The notes beneath the pieces are model-generated. The model ran no database searches. It had not been told where the DNA came from and saw only the letters and a list, made by a program, of their open reading frames with translations. Position numbers and translations under genes: made by a program. A DNA stretch of 64,000 nt from Symbiodinium kawagutii (Eukaryota; Sar; Dinophyceae; Suessiales; Symbiodiniaceae): contig VSDK01018585.1 in NCBI GenBank assembly GCA_009767595.1, positions 10,848 through 74,847 on the forward strand, written 5' to 3'. Below are positions 1-10,559 of the stretch, piece after piece. Each line of letters starts with the position of its first letter. Position 1 is the first letter of the stretch.

Positions 1-902
1 CTGATGATGCAGTCCCGTCAGGCGGCTCTTCAAGCCGCGGCTGCTATGGCGGTTCCTCCTGGAGGAGTTCTTGGTGGTGTCGCCCCTGGAGTTCCTCTAC
101 CAGTTCATGCGGCACCGGCGCCAGCTGGGGCGGATGAGAGCTGGGTACGATTGGAGACGGATGGAGACAAGATGCGTGGGGAAGTGGTCGTCTTGGATGG
201 GTCAGAGTACATCCAAGGAGAGTTGGCCATCAAAACCATCGACGGCAAGGCGGTGGCATTTCGTAAGATGCGGACTTCGGAGATTGAAGCGTTCAAGGGC
301 AAGGAGGCTTCGGCAGATGCACGATTGCTCGGAGTTTCATTCCAAGGATTGAATCGCTCCGAGAGGCAGTGGCGAGATGTGTCGAAGGACATCCACGAGG
401 AGAAGTTCGATGACTGGGAAGTGCCTGGACCCCGGACGGTTGAGTGGTGTGTGCGCTTCCTGAATCGCAAGAATGGTGGACCGATGGACCATCATCGCTG
501 GTGGGTCCAATCTCATGGACTCCAAGCCGACAGTTGGGGGGTTGCTGAACACGACAACCTGATGAAGATCCTGGATCGCCTCGGACGATACGACGGGCTC
601 GACCTCACGAACGTGGCCGGAGTGGAGCTGCTGTGTAGGAGGCTGCAACTCATAGAGTACATCTATTCCGAGCGAGGTCCAGGAGGGGGAAAGGGAAAAT
701 CCAAGGGTGATACCAAAAAGAGATCGGGGGCAACAACCAATCCTATGAGGCCAGCATCTTCTCCGGTTCGCACAAGCAGTATGGTGACACCATGGTATCC
801 CCCGCTTTGCTACAGTATGTGGCCTCCGAGGTTGAAAGTGAAGCCAGCGTGATGAAGCAGGTTCGAAAAGCTCGTGAAGAACGAGCTGCGGCAGCGAAGT
901 GA
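1..902 (+). pseudogene. Gag-like protein of the retroelement, partial and frameshifted
   Basis: Frame 1 is open from the window edge to a stop at 850-852. It encodes a charged globular region (about residues 45-235) followed by a Gly/Lys-rich stretch near 680-715. The frame-1 tail after about 715 looks out of frame. Frame 2 over the same bases reads on as a coherent C-terminus containing MVSPALLQYVA and MKQVRKAREERAAAAK, ending at 900-902. I infer one indel near 700-730. From memory, this C-terminal motif recurs in dinoflagellate retroelement gag-like ORFs; no search was possible. No zinc knuckle is visible. Confidence 0.6.
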
Positions 903-1064
903 ACGTTTGGAGACTGGAGTGGAGCACTGGACCCACTCCTTGTTGCGCTGCCGTGGGCTTCACTGGCAGCAAAATTTTTCGAGCTTTGGCTTCAACTTTT
1001 GGTTGTGCTACATCCTTGTCGGTGACTACTACCTGGTGAGGATTGGGGACACTTTTGAATTTTA

Positions 1065-1388
1065 ATGACTCTGGGTGTTAGGAGCCGTGGCGTTTTACCT
1101 TGCCCAGCTCCTTTGGTGGAGAAGCCCGTGCCATTAGGTTCCTCTCGCTCTTCGCAGAGGAATTCTCTGAAGCACCATCATCGTGATCAGTGGCTGCATG
1201 GAATTGTGGTGGCTTTGAACTCGATGTTTGAGGGTGTTGAGTGTTCGGGCAGTTTTGACGGTGCTGACACACCCACCTTGAGTCAGAGGATAGGCTTGGA
1301 GCGTATCCGTAATGCAGCTTTGGAAGCTGGCGACCCGCCAGCTGATCTTGATGGCCCGGGAACTCTTGCGGAACTGCGACACAGGTGA
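1065..1388 (+). pseudogene. Region N-terminal to the reverse transcriptase, frame 3
   Basis: This frame reads coherently up to DLDGPGTLAELRHR, where it stops. The frame-1 RT ORF continues the same protein from about 1380 (CDTGDPVSL). The two frames meet at about 1375-1390, so one small indel separates this segment from the RT domain. Bases 903-1064 between the gag tail and this segment show no convincing coding signal. Confidence 0.5.
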
Positions 1389-2613
1389 CCCTGTGTCGCT
1401 GGCGCCGATGGACACCAGTTTGGTATCGCTTCCGCCAAAGGGATCGGTGGCAGCTTCGATGCAGCTGATCTTCGAGGAGGAGGCTCAGAGTTTTTCCAGT
1501 CGGCTATTCAGTAAGCTCATAGCTGAGGACAAGGTGGAGCAGAAGAAGAGTGACTTCGGGGTCCTGCGACCCTATCTTGATCCTGTGCTTCGGCACAACC
1601 CTAGAAAGTATTCAGGATTCATTCGCCGGCTACATGAATGTGGCTTGATTGATTACGGCCTGAGGTGCAAGGAGCAGGTCGGGATGTTTACGGTTTGGAA
1701 GAAATCTGGCCGACAGCGATTGGTAATCGATGCGAGGCTCTCCAATCTTCACTTCGAGGTGCCGGAGAAAGTTCACTTGGCTACGGGTGCGACCTTCTCC
1801 ATGCTCGAGGTGGACGAGGGACCGTTGGTGGAAGTTGGGGGAGTGGACATCTCAGATGCCTTCTACCACGTGGAGCTCATTCCGGAACTTCGGGAATACT
1901 TTTGCCTTCCGGCTCTTCGAGCTTGTGAGGCGGGGGTGAACGACGTTGCCGGCCAGAAGGTTAAGCACGACACCATGATCTACCCGCATTTGAAGGTGGT
2001 TCCCATGGGTTGGACTCATGCCCTTTGGTTGTGTCAGGTGGCACATGAAAGAGTGGTGGACCAATGCCCCTACACGCACCCCTCTCTCAGGTCTGTGGAC
2101 AAACGGCCATCACCTCCTTTAAAAGACTACCTGCACACCCAGTACGTCGACAACTTCGTGGCGATCTCTCAGAAGCCCGGGAAGGTGAAGTTCTTGGCGG
2201 AGAAGATCGGCAAGGCTTTAAATGACCATGGGCTTCCCACGCATCCAGTGGAAGCAGGTGTGGGCATGGAAACCCTAGGGTGGCTCTTCGCAGCTGGTCA
2301 TCCGTCAGTGTGTGTGACGCAGCGGAGGATGTGGAAGATGAGGCTTGCCACACTGGAGTTGATTCGGTTGGGCAAGGCCAATGGGAAAACTTTGGAACGA
2401 CTCGTTGGGCACTACACCTTTGCTGGCCTACTTCAACGGGGATTTCTGTCGATCTTCCAGGCGGTCTACTGCTTCATCCGGAGAAACTACACGGTTGAGG
2501 TGGAGCTGTGGCCGGAGGTGAAGCGGGAGCTCAAGTGGGCTGCGGACCTTGTCTGCCTCTTGCGCCGGGACTTGTCAGCACAGTGGTCGGAGCGTGTTCA
2601 CTGCATGCACTGA
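1312..2613 (+). CDS. Reverse transcriptase domain of a DIRS-like element
   Basis: The real domain probably begins near 1380; the listed Met is only the first in frame. RT motif A is DISDAFY (1846-1866). Motif C is YVDN at 2143-2154 (about residue 278), where the usual second aspartate is asparagine. MGWTHALWLCQ (about 2007-2039) lies in the position of motif B. The frame ends at 2611-2613, but the adjoining RNase H continues in frame 2 from about 2585, so the stop is a product of a frameshift. I have a memory of YVDN in dinoflagellate DIRS-like RTs, so the Asn may be ancestral and not decay. Confidence 0.85.
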   Translation: MQLWKLATRQLILMARELLRNCDTGDPVSLAPMDTSLVSLPPKGSVAASMQLIFEEEAQSFSSRLFSKLIAEDKVEQKKSDFGVLRPYLDPVLRHNPRKYSGFIRRLHECGLIDYGLRCKEQVGMFTVWKKSGRQRLVIDARLSNLHFEVPEKVHLATGATFSMLEVDEGPLVEVGGVDISDAFYHVELIPELREYFCLPALRACEAGVNDVAGQKVKHDTMIYPHLKVVPMGWTHALWLCQVAHERVVDQCPYTHPSLRSVDKRPSPPLKDYLHTQYVDNFVAISQKPGKVKFLAEKIGKALNDHGLPTHPVEAGVGMETLGWLFAAGHPSVCVTQRRMWKMRLATLELIRLGKANGKTLERLVGHYTFAGLLQRGFLSIFQAVYCFIRRNYTVEVELWPEVKRELKWAADLVCLLRRDLSAQWSERVHCMH

Positions 2614-3240
2614 TGCTTCAACGTGGGGCAGAGGAGTCGTGGCGGCGGACAGGGACTTGGAGGACATTCGAGCTCTTGGACGTCGACTCGATCGATGGCG
2701 ATTTTCTGCCGAAGAAGAACGTCAGGTTGGCCAAGATGAGATGCGGAATGTGGCGGACAAGATCGATGTGGAGACGCTGCAATCTGAACAACAGCAACTT
2801 GGTGGAATGGGAGGCGATGCCATGGAAGTGCCGTTGGGGTTCATCGGTGAGGATTGGACCCAGATCGATGGTGCCAAGTGGGATAGGACGGAACCCATAC
2901 CCATTTTGGAGGGGAGATGCGTGGTGTGGCTCCTCCAACATCTTGGTAGGTCACAGAAGAACTTGGGGAAGAAGCATTTAGTGTTGAGTGATAGCATGAG
3001 TGTTGTCCTGGCCCTCTCTAAAGGTAGATCCTCGTGTAAAACTATGAACCGTATTTGTAGACAGGTTGCTGCCTTGGAGTTCATGACTGGTTGCCATGTT
3101 CACCTTCGATGGATCCCCTCTGAACTCAACCCGGCCGACTTTCCATCCAGGGCTCAGAAGGTTTCAGGGTTCAGGATAGCCGACGCCGTTGCCAAGCTCC
3201 AAGCCAACCATGTTGAATCGTCCGGCACCAAGCAATCCAG
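2549..3240 (+). pseudogene. RNase H domain of the retroelement, frame 2
   Basis: Acidic active-site motifs appear in the expected order: TDAS (2609-2620), a Glu in ILEGRCVVW (near 2905), LSDSMSVV (near 2985), and a final region with HLRWIPSELNPADFPSRA (near 3100-3150). That last string is typical of the RNase H of DIRS and related elements. The domain is out of frame with both the RT before it and the recombinase N-terminus after it. Confidence 0.75.
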
Positions 3241-4405
3241 CTGGAGGAGTTCGGCTTGTCGAAGCCTCATGCAGGAGCTTGGAGAGACCAACGTGGAGGC
3301 CGGATCGAACCAAGGCAAAGGGCTTCGGGGCCTTCGGCGAGGAGAAGACCATCGTGCACCAGTTCGAGATCGACCAGAACGTCAAGGAGGGCAAGAACCA
3401 CGAGCGGCGCAGTGCAAGGGCGGTGGCAAGGAAAGCTCTGCATGGCGAAAAGAGGGGGATCACTGCGAGGGGGCAGAAGACCTTTCTGCAGACTCGAACG
3501 GTGTCGGTGCCCAGGATGAAATCATACCAGACGGCATGGTCAAAGATGTTGGCATGGGCGACTTCGAAAGGCCTGGCGACCTACAAGCTCGACGACCTCG
3601 ACCACGTGCTGGCCAACCGCTTGACGGACATGTTCTTCGATGGACTGGACCCTGCCGACGGCTGCACCCTGATGGCCGCGGCCAAGTTCTTCCGGGAGGA
3701 CGTGACCAAGATGACGGACCTGCCCAACGCGATGGAGGCAATGAAGGGGTGCTGTGTGTGCTGGTCAGGTCCATCTTCCCGTTGAACGAGCAGGTGGCCC
3801 TGTGGTTGCTGGTGGTGTGGGCATCATGTGCAAGACCGGGGGAGATCCTCAAATGCAAGAAGGATCTGGTGCGGCCTACAGCAATGTGCAAGCACAACAT
3901 CCTGATCTTGAACTCCAGGGGGGACACTCCAGGTGTGAAGCGCAAGGCCAACGAGATGGACACCACCCAACCATCGGTGAAGACAACATCCAAGGTCGGG
4001 GAAAGCGACGAAGCGGTGCTGTGGGATCAACCTTACCTCCGAGGACCGGGAAAGGTGATGGAGAACTACCTCAAGAAGAAGCATCGCGACGACATGATGT
4101 TCGACTTCGATCCAGCAGAAGGAGTACGGCTTTGGAACTTCATGCTGAGGGAGCACGGGTACACGGGAGTGGGCATCAACTGCACGTACCAGATCCGACA
4201 CGGGTCGTGCTCGACAGATGCCCTCACGGGCCTTCGCACCCTCACCGACATCCAACGTCGGGGAAGATGGCAGACAGCAAAGTCAGTGCGAAGGTACTCA
4301 AATGGAGGACGCCTGTCCCAAGTGTACGACAGCCTATCCCCAGCACAAAAGGCCGAAGCCCACTCAGCAGAGGACTGGATGCACAGGATGTTGGGACAGC
4401 GATGA
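3240..4405 (+). pseudogene. Tyrosine recombinase (integrase) of the retroelement, frameshifted
   Basis: The SAM-like core-binding domain is in frame 3 (TFLQTRTVSVPRMKSYQ at about 3480-3530, running to about 3750). The catalytic domain is in frame 2 (3757-4405). Catalytic features are Arg I in CARPGEIL, Arg II in YQIRHGS (with Tyr where His is common), GRW in RRGRWQTAK, and the nucleophile Tyr in SVRRYSNGGR. The stretch joining the two domains (about 3745-3800) is short compared with related proteins, so a deletion and frame change probably lie there. The terminal TGA is 4403-4405 and overlaps the next ORF's ATG. Confidence 0.8.
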
Positions 4406-5214
4406 AGGCACTGAAGCACTTCGACGCCATCGGACTGGAGATCTTTAGTGGCTCCGGGCATTTCTCCAGAGCAATGTGTGCGCGCCAGAAAAAGATCTTC
4501 TGCTTTGAAGTGGATGTTTGCCACGGACCCCAATTCAATTTATGCAGCCCCCGGTTTCAGCGCAAGATAATGGAATTTTTGCTGACTGGAAAGGTTGCCT
4601 ACGTTTGGTTGGGAACCCCGTGCAACAGCTGGAGCCGTGCTAGACGTAATGACGGTAAGGGTCCTGGTCCTCTTCGGGATGATCACGAGTTCCTCATGGG
4701 TTTTCCGGACATGGGGGCTAAGGACTTGGAAAAGATTAAGGTGGGTAACATATTGATGCGGTTTAGTGCCAAGATCTACCGGATGTGCCTCAAACTTCAA
4801 ATCCCTGTGGCTTTGGAGAACCCCCACACTTCCCGGTTATGGTTGGCTTCACCCATTCGTCACCTCCTTCGTCATCCTCAAGTTGAAATGGGGTTTACCG
4901 ACTTTTGCCAAGATAAGATGCCCTTTCGGAAACGTACCAGATTGATGTGGTCCCATGTCTCGCTCAGGCAATGTCTTCGACAATGTCATGGGCGCCGTGG
5001 GATCTGTTCGCGTTCGGGACTACCTCATGTACAACTGTCTGGATCCCAAGGGGGGCAATTTATGACGCTGTTGGCGCAACCCTATCCGCATCAACTTTGT
5101 GCACGGCTTGCCACCGCCTTCACCAATGCCTATGTCAACGGCATCTCCCAGGTTTTGTGGCCAATCTTTCAAGGCCTGCAGCCAGAGACGTGTTTGCCTT
5201 CAACAAGGAGCTGA
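4402..5214 (+). CDS. C5-cytosine methyltransferase-like ORF of the retroelement
   Basis: The 271-residue ORF starts at ATG 4402-4404, overlapping the recombinase stop as ATGA. Methyltransferase-like motifs are IFSGSGHFSRA (SAM-binding motif I, residues ~14-24), LGTPCNSWS (motif IV with the catalytic-position Cys at residue 74), and LENPHTSRLW (motif VI-like, Glu at ~139). No normal target-recognition domain or motif X is evident. Dinoflagellate retrotransposons carrying DNA methyltransferases are known; I cannot say whether this is the same lineage. DIRS elements often carry a different, adenine-type methyltransferase. Enzyme activity is inference. This is the only complete ORF of the element. 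Confidence 0.65.
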   Translation: MKALKHFDAIGLEIFSGSGHFSRAMCARQKKIFCFEVDVCHGPQFNLCSPRFQRKIMEFLLTGKVAYVWLGTPCNSWSRARRNDGKGPGPLRDDHEFLMGFPDMGAKDLEKIKVGNILMRFSAKIYRMCLKLQIPVALENPHTSRLWLASPIRHLLRHPQVEMGFTDFCQDKMPFRKRTRLMWSHVSLRQCLRQCHGRRGICSRSGLPHVQLSGSQGGQFMTLLAQPYPHQLCARLATAFTNAYVNGISQVLWPIFQGLQPETCLPSTRS

Positions 5215-5227
5215 TGGACAAGGTTTT

Positions 5228-5321
5228 GGGGTCAGACCGAATGGTGCTGGCTTCGCTCAGTCCAGCTCCATGCGTTGAACAGATGTGTGTCTGGCCCGGC
5301 AAAACAGTGCAGCGGCGCATT
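5228..5321 (+). repeat. Direct repeat copy 1 (candidate B1 of split direct repeats)
   Basis: This 94 bp segment recurs at 5416-5509 with one visible difference (C versus T in TGTGTGTYTGG). Both copies lie just past the last ORF of a tyrosine-recombinase element. The 94 bp between them (5322-5415) is the candidate A2 segment. Confidence 0.85.
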
Positions 5322-5415
5322 TTCCTGTTCACAGAGGGTTGCAGAGCAAATGGTGTAGAGGGCCACGGTTCCCCGGCTCAAGTCACCCTCCCTGTTTCAC
5401 CCCACCCACTTGAAC

Positions 5416-5509
5416 GGGGTCAGACCGAATGGTGCTGGCTTCGCTCAGTCCAGCTCCATGCGTTGAACAGATGTGTGTTTGGCCCGGCAAAACAGTGCAG
5501 CGGCGCATT
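5416..5509 (+). repeat. Direct repeat copy 2 (candidate B2, right end of the element)
   Basis: This is the second copy of the 5228-5321 repeat, offset 188 bp. Similarity stops after CGGCGCATT in both copies, which suggests that the element ends at about 5509. Confidence 0.85.
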
Positions 5510-6439
5510 AATGTGAGCTCATCGATGTCGGTTGTGCTACCCGCAACCCTGGCTATGGCCTTGGTAGCCAACATTTGTCGATATGTGCTTTCTGGGCTTT
5601 TGTTGCTCATTTTTGTTGCTGGTATTTGCTGGCTGGTGGCTGTAAGCTTGTTTTTCACTGAAGTTTGCCAGCTCAGCCATGGAGCAGTGAGGGACGCTTT
5701 TGTTTAGTTTTAGGCACACCGTCCTCCGAAGGAGGTGCTGGTATGCCTAGCCATTCGTATTTGTTTATTTTGCATGCGGTTTCCGGACAATTGTGCCACA
5801 GCCTTAAAGGCCTCTCGGGCACTTGTCATTTCCTTTGTGTCCAGGCTCTACATGACACAGCATGATGGTAGCTTGTTTTTTCGTTAGTAATTGTTAGCGA
5901 ATGGTTGGTTGAACGATTTGTTCTTGAAACCACCAACGGGTCGGTTTTCATCAGCCCCACAAGGCTTTTCCAACGAGGGTCTTGTGCCTGGCCTATTGGC
6001 CTATCATTGCCCCGCCACCCATGAACCATCAACTCTTTGGGCCCATGGGGGCCACCACTATGGGTGGCCCAGGGTTTGCTCTTTGGCGACGTTTATTTGC
6101 ACTTTTGCCCCTTGGCAGGGACCGATGGCGTCGCGGCTAAAAGATGCTAAAAGTATAGGCGAATTCGTATCAGTTGGATCCACATTGGTCGTTTTAAGGA
6201 TTTCTTATTTTCTGACTATTTGGCGTGGTTAGATGGTTGACTAACATCTTGCATAGGAGTTGAATTATTGATTGAGTTGCCAGTAAAATAGTCTATCCTC
6301 TCGTGATGTCTCATTCCAATTGGTAGGTTGATTTACCATTGATGGCAAATTAATGAATTTGAAAAGAGTCATCCGTTTATGATATCAAGCGATTAGTTAC
6401 TCGCCAATTGATGGTGTCTAACCATTGATAGCAATGAAT

Positions 6440-6458
6440 TAGAGAGAGAGAGAGAGAG
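6440..6458 (+). repeat. AG dinucleotide microsatellite
   Basis: Perfect (AG)n, about nine units. Confidence 0.95.
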
Positions 6459-6921
6459 TGGATTGTCCATCAATTTACCATCAACTAGTCATCAATTAGC
6501 CGGTAATCAGCCATCAAACAAACAAGCAAGATTAACCATCAATTGATCGCGAATGAACCATGAATCGGCAACGAGACCAATTAATTCAACCAGGAACTCA
6601 CCGTGAACTGACCCTTTGCCATTCACCATTGACCAACCATTGGTTAACCATGAAGCCTTCATTCTAGCCATGTCAACGTCTCTAAATCATATTCAACTTG
6701 TTGGTGCTGCCGTGGTATTCCCCCATCCAGTTGAGGGTATTTCTTGGGAAAACGGCTTTTTCGCCACGGTCATTTCTTGGGGTGCGCACCAGTTTCTGGA
6801 TAAGATCTTGATTTTTCAATATTTGCCAACATTGCAGTTGTGTTGTTTCAAAACTGCTGACCATTAGTCTGCAAGTGCCTGGAATCATTCGAAACAAATT
6901 TGTGGCTTGTCCGGTGGTGAC

Positions 6922-7019
6922 CCGGCTGGTGGTTTCAAAGATGTTTAATTTTCCCTAGTATTCACACAGGTTTGGTTGGTTGACTAATATTTTTCATAGG
7001 GGTTGAACCCACAAACCAG
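6922..7019. repeat. MITE-like element, family A
   Basis: The ~98 bp unit is bounded by inverted ends of the type CTGGTTGGTGGTTTCAA / TTGAAACCACCAACCAG (diverged here). TGAC stands on both sides, a candidate 4 bp target-site duplication. The inner part contains TTTTCCCTAGTAT and GGTTGGTTGACTAATAT, shared with other copies. Confidence 0.75.
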
Positions 7020-8251
7020 TGACAAGTATGATTCTTTGCAAAGGTGTCGCACTACACACCACGAGCCATTGAGTTGGTTGCCCAGCTACCTGCATTTTCA
7101 TCGCTAAACGATTACACAGCTAGGCTACGGTTTTTCACCAACGCAACTTCTTTTGCACTTCAAATTTTGCCTTATCACTGAATGGTCATCTCACTTAGTA
7201 GGTGCTGAGCGACCATGATTTATAACCACCTGTTATAGGCAGTTATCACTATGATATACTGTGATAGGATGACTATACTAGGTGATAACATCCTATGACT
7301 AAAGATGGTTTGTTGCCTGTTGTAACATCCTAGAATCCTCACATGACCCTGGGTACACCAAGTAGCTAAGTACCGGAACCATCAGTTCTAAATCATCTGT
7401 TAGCCCTGATAGGCAATGATTCATCATCAGAAACCAGCAACTCAACATCAATCAAACAATAAGTCATCTATCATTTGCATCCATCAATGAAGCATCATTT
7501 AAGCTTCATTGGCTACTTGGATGTGCAGCTTGGGGTGTGCCCATGGTTAGTTGCACCCCAGAAGGTAGCAGACATCACCCCGTTACTGGTCATGGTGAAC
7601 GTTGCCAGTTACTAAAAGCGGACGTGGCACATGCACCAACGATCTGCCACTGGTGATTCGATGTCGTCGCTTCCAGGGCTTGCACAGCAGCCACTGCTGT
7701 CGCTTCCGTCGATCATGTTTTACGGCTCCGCGGTCCCTTGGATGAAAAACGAGGTGAGGTGGCGGCTCGACATATGGTGGCCCAAAAAGGCGGTGACATG
7801 GCTATTCCTTCCCCAAAAATTAGGATTTTGGGATGGCCATGGTTCAATACGAACCCGCAATAATGGTGGATAATGACCAACAATTACAGTGGGAAAACAA
7901 TGGATGATGATGGGGGAACCAGGGGTACAGAGTTTTGACCCGTAGCCGGATGAGTTTGGGATCAACCTGTTTGCTTGTGCTTTTGTTTCGGTGAGCCTCG
8001 CGAGTACTCTGAAACAATCTCTGTGGTGCATATAAGTTGCTCCCTACCTTACCCTACTAAACACTTCCACCTTACCAAACCGAGAATCTTCACTTAGGGT
8101 ATGGCAACAGGAACCCCAGCCTCCACCATTTGTGCCGTAGTGAAGCTACACCTTGGGGTGGGATCATCCAACAATGGAATGATGTCTCTCTCTAAGAGGT
8201 ACCAGGAGCTGACTTCCCTCCATCCGATGCTGTGACTTTTACTGGTTGGAC

Positions 8252-8347
8252 CTGGTTGGTGGTTTCAGACATTGTGAATATTTCCCCCAATGTCTAGGGA
8301 TGATTGATCGACTAATGTTTTTTGGACGGGTTACAACCACCACCCAG
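8252..8347. repeat. MITE-like element, family A, diverged copy
   Basis: The copy keeps CTGGTTGGTGGTTTCA at the left and a weakened complementary right end (ACAACCACCACCCAG). Its length of ~96 bp matches the family. Confidence 0.6.
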
Positions 8348-9167
8348 TATACGACGGTGGTTGGGAATGTGTTCAGTCACCAAAGCGTTACACCTATAGT
8401 GAAGTTTCCGAGAGCTCGTGATGATACTAGAGGTAACTGGCTCCATTAGCTATTTTTGGACAAGCTCGGTGACCAGTCCTGCGTGCTGTCGCCATGTTTG
8501 CTTCACCGCTGCGACTGGTTCACTCACAATCCAGTGACTGGCGTGGGTGCACGCGATCAGCGATCAGCTAATGGTTTCATGATTAACGAGCTGTTGGTTG
8601 GGAGCTGGTTGGAGCGGTGGCATCTGGCTCCCGTTCGGACATGCTGGTTAAGGATGTTCCTGTTCGAAGCCATCGAGTAACCGGATGAAACTTCAGAGAG
8701 TTTCTGTGGTCGCTGAAGGTTACTTGATCATCCATGACCCAGGGATCCATGTGAAATAACCGATCTTCAACCAGCATTCTCCATCAACAGCCATGATAAT
8801 CAGCAATGTCTGCAAGCCATCCTCAATCATGATTCTGAACGGCCGTCAACCGCCATCATTGTTAACCATCATCATTAGCCATCAGATGACCTGCAGCAGG
8901 CGGCAGTTTAAACAATCAACCATCATTATTAACCATCACCATCATCAACAACCATCAGTACTAACCATCATTGGCAAGCATCATTATGAACCACGGCTAA
9001 GCTATCACCAGCTACCCAGCCGCAAGCCACTGGGGGCATGGGCCACCCAGGGATTGGCCTTCATTTCCTGGGAAAGTCACTTCTCGCAGCGGTGGAGGGG
9101 TGGGTGCGTTCCGGCTGAGTTGGAGGGTGACGTTGGGTGATGTTGAGATTGACTGTTAGCTGTATGG

Positions 9168-9274
9168 GCGTTTCTCAAGACAGGGGACTCCCCAAGAGTT
9201 ATGGATGGCTCATTATGCATTAACATAAATGTATACTATTGGATGATTAGGGGGCCCCCCTGTTCCAAGAAACC
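9168..9274. repeat. MITE-like element, family E
   Basis: It starts GTTTCTCAAGACAGGGGAC and ends CCCCCCTGTTCCAAGAAAC, imperfect inverted ends. Confidence 0.65.
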
Positions 9275-9339
9275 ACCATTTGAATGGTTAATGATGATAA
9301 ATTACGGTTCATGACGTTGATGTTGGTTAATGTTGCTGA

Positions 9340-9789
9340 ATGTGCGGGTTTTTTTCAACCGTGGGGGACCCCCAAAAAGGGTCTTTGTATTATTATAGAA
9401 TATTAGAAATGGTTAATGAACTGGATGATTTGACAGGTCCCCGTCATGTTGAGAAACCCCGTGGGTGTTGCTTGGTGGTGCCCGTTGATGGCAGCCGGTT
9501 GCCCTGGCTGCTGAAAAGAGGTTGGTGGGTTGGCCCTATGGCTTGGCCCCCATTTTTGGGCCTGGCATGGCAAAGCCCCCAAGCCTTCCTGGAAGTTTTT
9601 TTCGTGGTGAAGATAGTCAACATTTTCAGGAAATTTCTGGGCTTTTTGGGGGTAGATATCTTCAAGTTAGGAAGGAAACTGGATGGAAAGTCTCTTTGGC
9701 TTGGGCAAGTGCACCCACCTATGCATTTCTTGGTGTTGAGACCATCCCGACTTGCTCTCAAGTCACGGGCGGTGAACGAATCTGCTTGA
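9340..9789 (+). CDS. Unassigned open reading frame, 149 codons
   Basis: This is the longest forward frame outside the retroelement and its composition is plausible for a protein, with a hydrophobic stretch VFFVVKIVNIFRKFLGFLG. No family motif is seen. An overlapping + frame (9522-9815) and a minus frame (9444-9800) are also open, so chance cannot be excluded. Confidence 0.2.
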   Translation: MCGFFSTVGDPQKGSLYYYRILEMVNELDDLTGPRHVEKPRGCCLVVPVDGSRLPWLLKRGWWVGPMAWPPFLGLAWQSPQAFLEVFFVVKIVNIFRKFLGFLGVDIFKLGRKLDGKSLWLGQVHPPMHFLVLRPSRLALKSRAVNESA

Positions 9790-10559
9790 GCCTTGAGCAT
9801 AAACTACTTAATTAATTATATAGACATCTTTGACTATGGGAATCAAACAAACACATAGTCTACGGGCAATGGATAGTCTAAGTACTGCTATATGGAAACA
9901 AACACATTGCCGTCTTGGCAGTCTATGGCAGTCGAAATCGGCGAAGCACCAAGACCGAGAACATATCCAATGATAGCCTTGCGGAATCGAGGTGGTGTGT
10001 GGTCCAACAAACATCCCAATACATGTTTCGGGTACTTCGCACTTCCCAGACACGTGGATGAGGTAAACTCTGCCTGTGGCCAGTAAGTACAAGACAGAAA
10101 ATCGAACGGCGCGCCATGTATCTCACTTCATGCCTTGTCCAAGAAATGTCTTCGCTTCATCGGAGGAATTCCATGTTGCTGGATTCCATGATGGTAGAAA
10201 CGAATCTACACCTGATGGCTGATCATCGTTAGTGATTTACCATGATTTACCACCATTAGCAATACTGATGGATGATTAGTCTCGTTTGGTTGTCGCGCTG
10301 AGTGGTTTATTTGCAATTTTTGTATGCAGCTGATGCCAATAAACCTGCCAGTGTTGCATTGCCGTAGGGCGTGTGAGTGCAACTATTGGGACTAAAATAG
10401 CTGTGAATCAGCATCCATTAGGCAACAGACAATCAGTTGCGCAGTTGATTCGTGCGATGGGTCGTTGCTGTCAATCATCAACATCAGGTATATGTCAGTC
10501 GTATTCCTTAGTTAACTTCATTAGCTAACATGTATGGACCAACCATTTGGTTCACCGTG

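Larger units (their letters stand above)
1..5509 (+). mobile_element. Decayed DIRS/Ngaro-like tyrosine-recombinase retrotransposon (left end outside window)
   Basis: The order of domains is gag-like, reverse transcriptase, RNase H, tyrosine recombinase, methyltransferase-like. The coding signal moves between the three forward frames: frame 1 to about 715, frame 2 to 902, frame 3 from 1065 to 1388, frame 1 to about 2600, frame 2 to about 3240, frame 3 to about 3760, frame 2 to 4405, frame 1 to 5214. Several of these shifts fall inside conserved domains, so this copy is probably dead. There is no integrase or aspartic protease signal; the tyrosine recombinase replaces them, as in DIRS and Ngaro elements. 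A 94 bp direct repeat (5228-5321, 5416-5509) follows the last ORF. The gag frame is open at base 1, so the 5' end lies outside the window. Confidence 0.85.
5510..10559. other. Non-genic stretch with dispersed repeats and some open but unassigned frames
   Basis: No protein family is recognisable here. The stretch holds an AG microsatellite (6440-6458), three MITE-like elements (6922, 8252, 9168) and CCATCA-type repeat words. GC-richer patches with open + frames at 7631-7873, 8990-9139 and 9340-9789 could be exons of the upstream DHHC gene, whose first membrane segments must lie somewhere before 11925. I could not match them. Confidence 0.5.
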
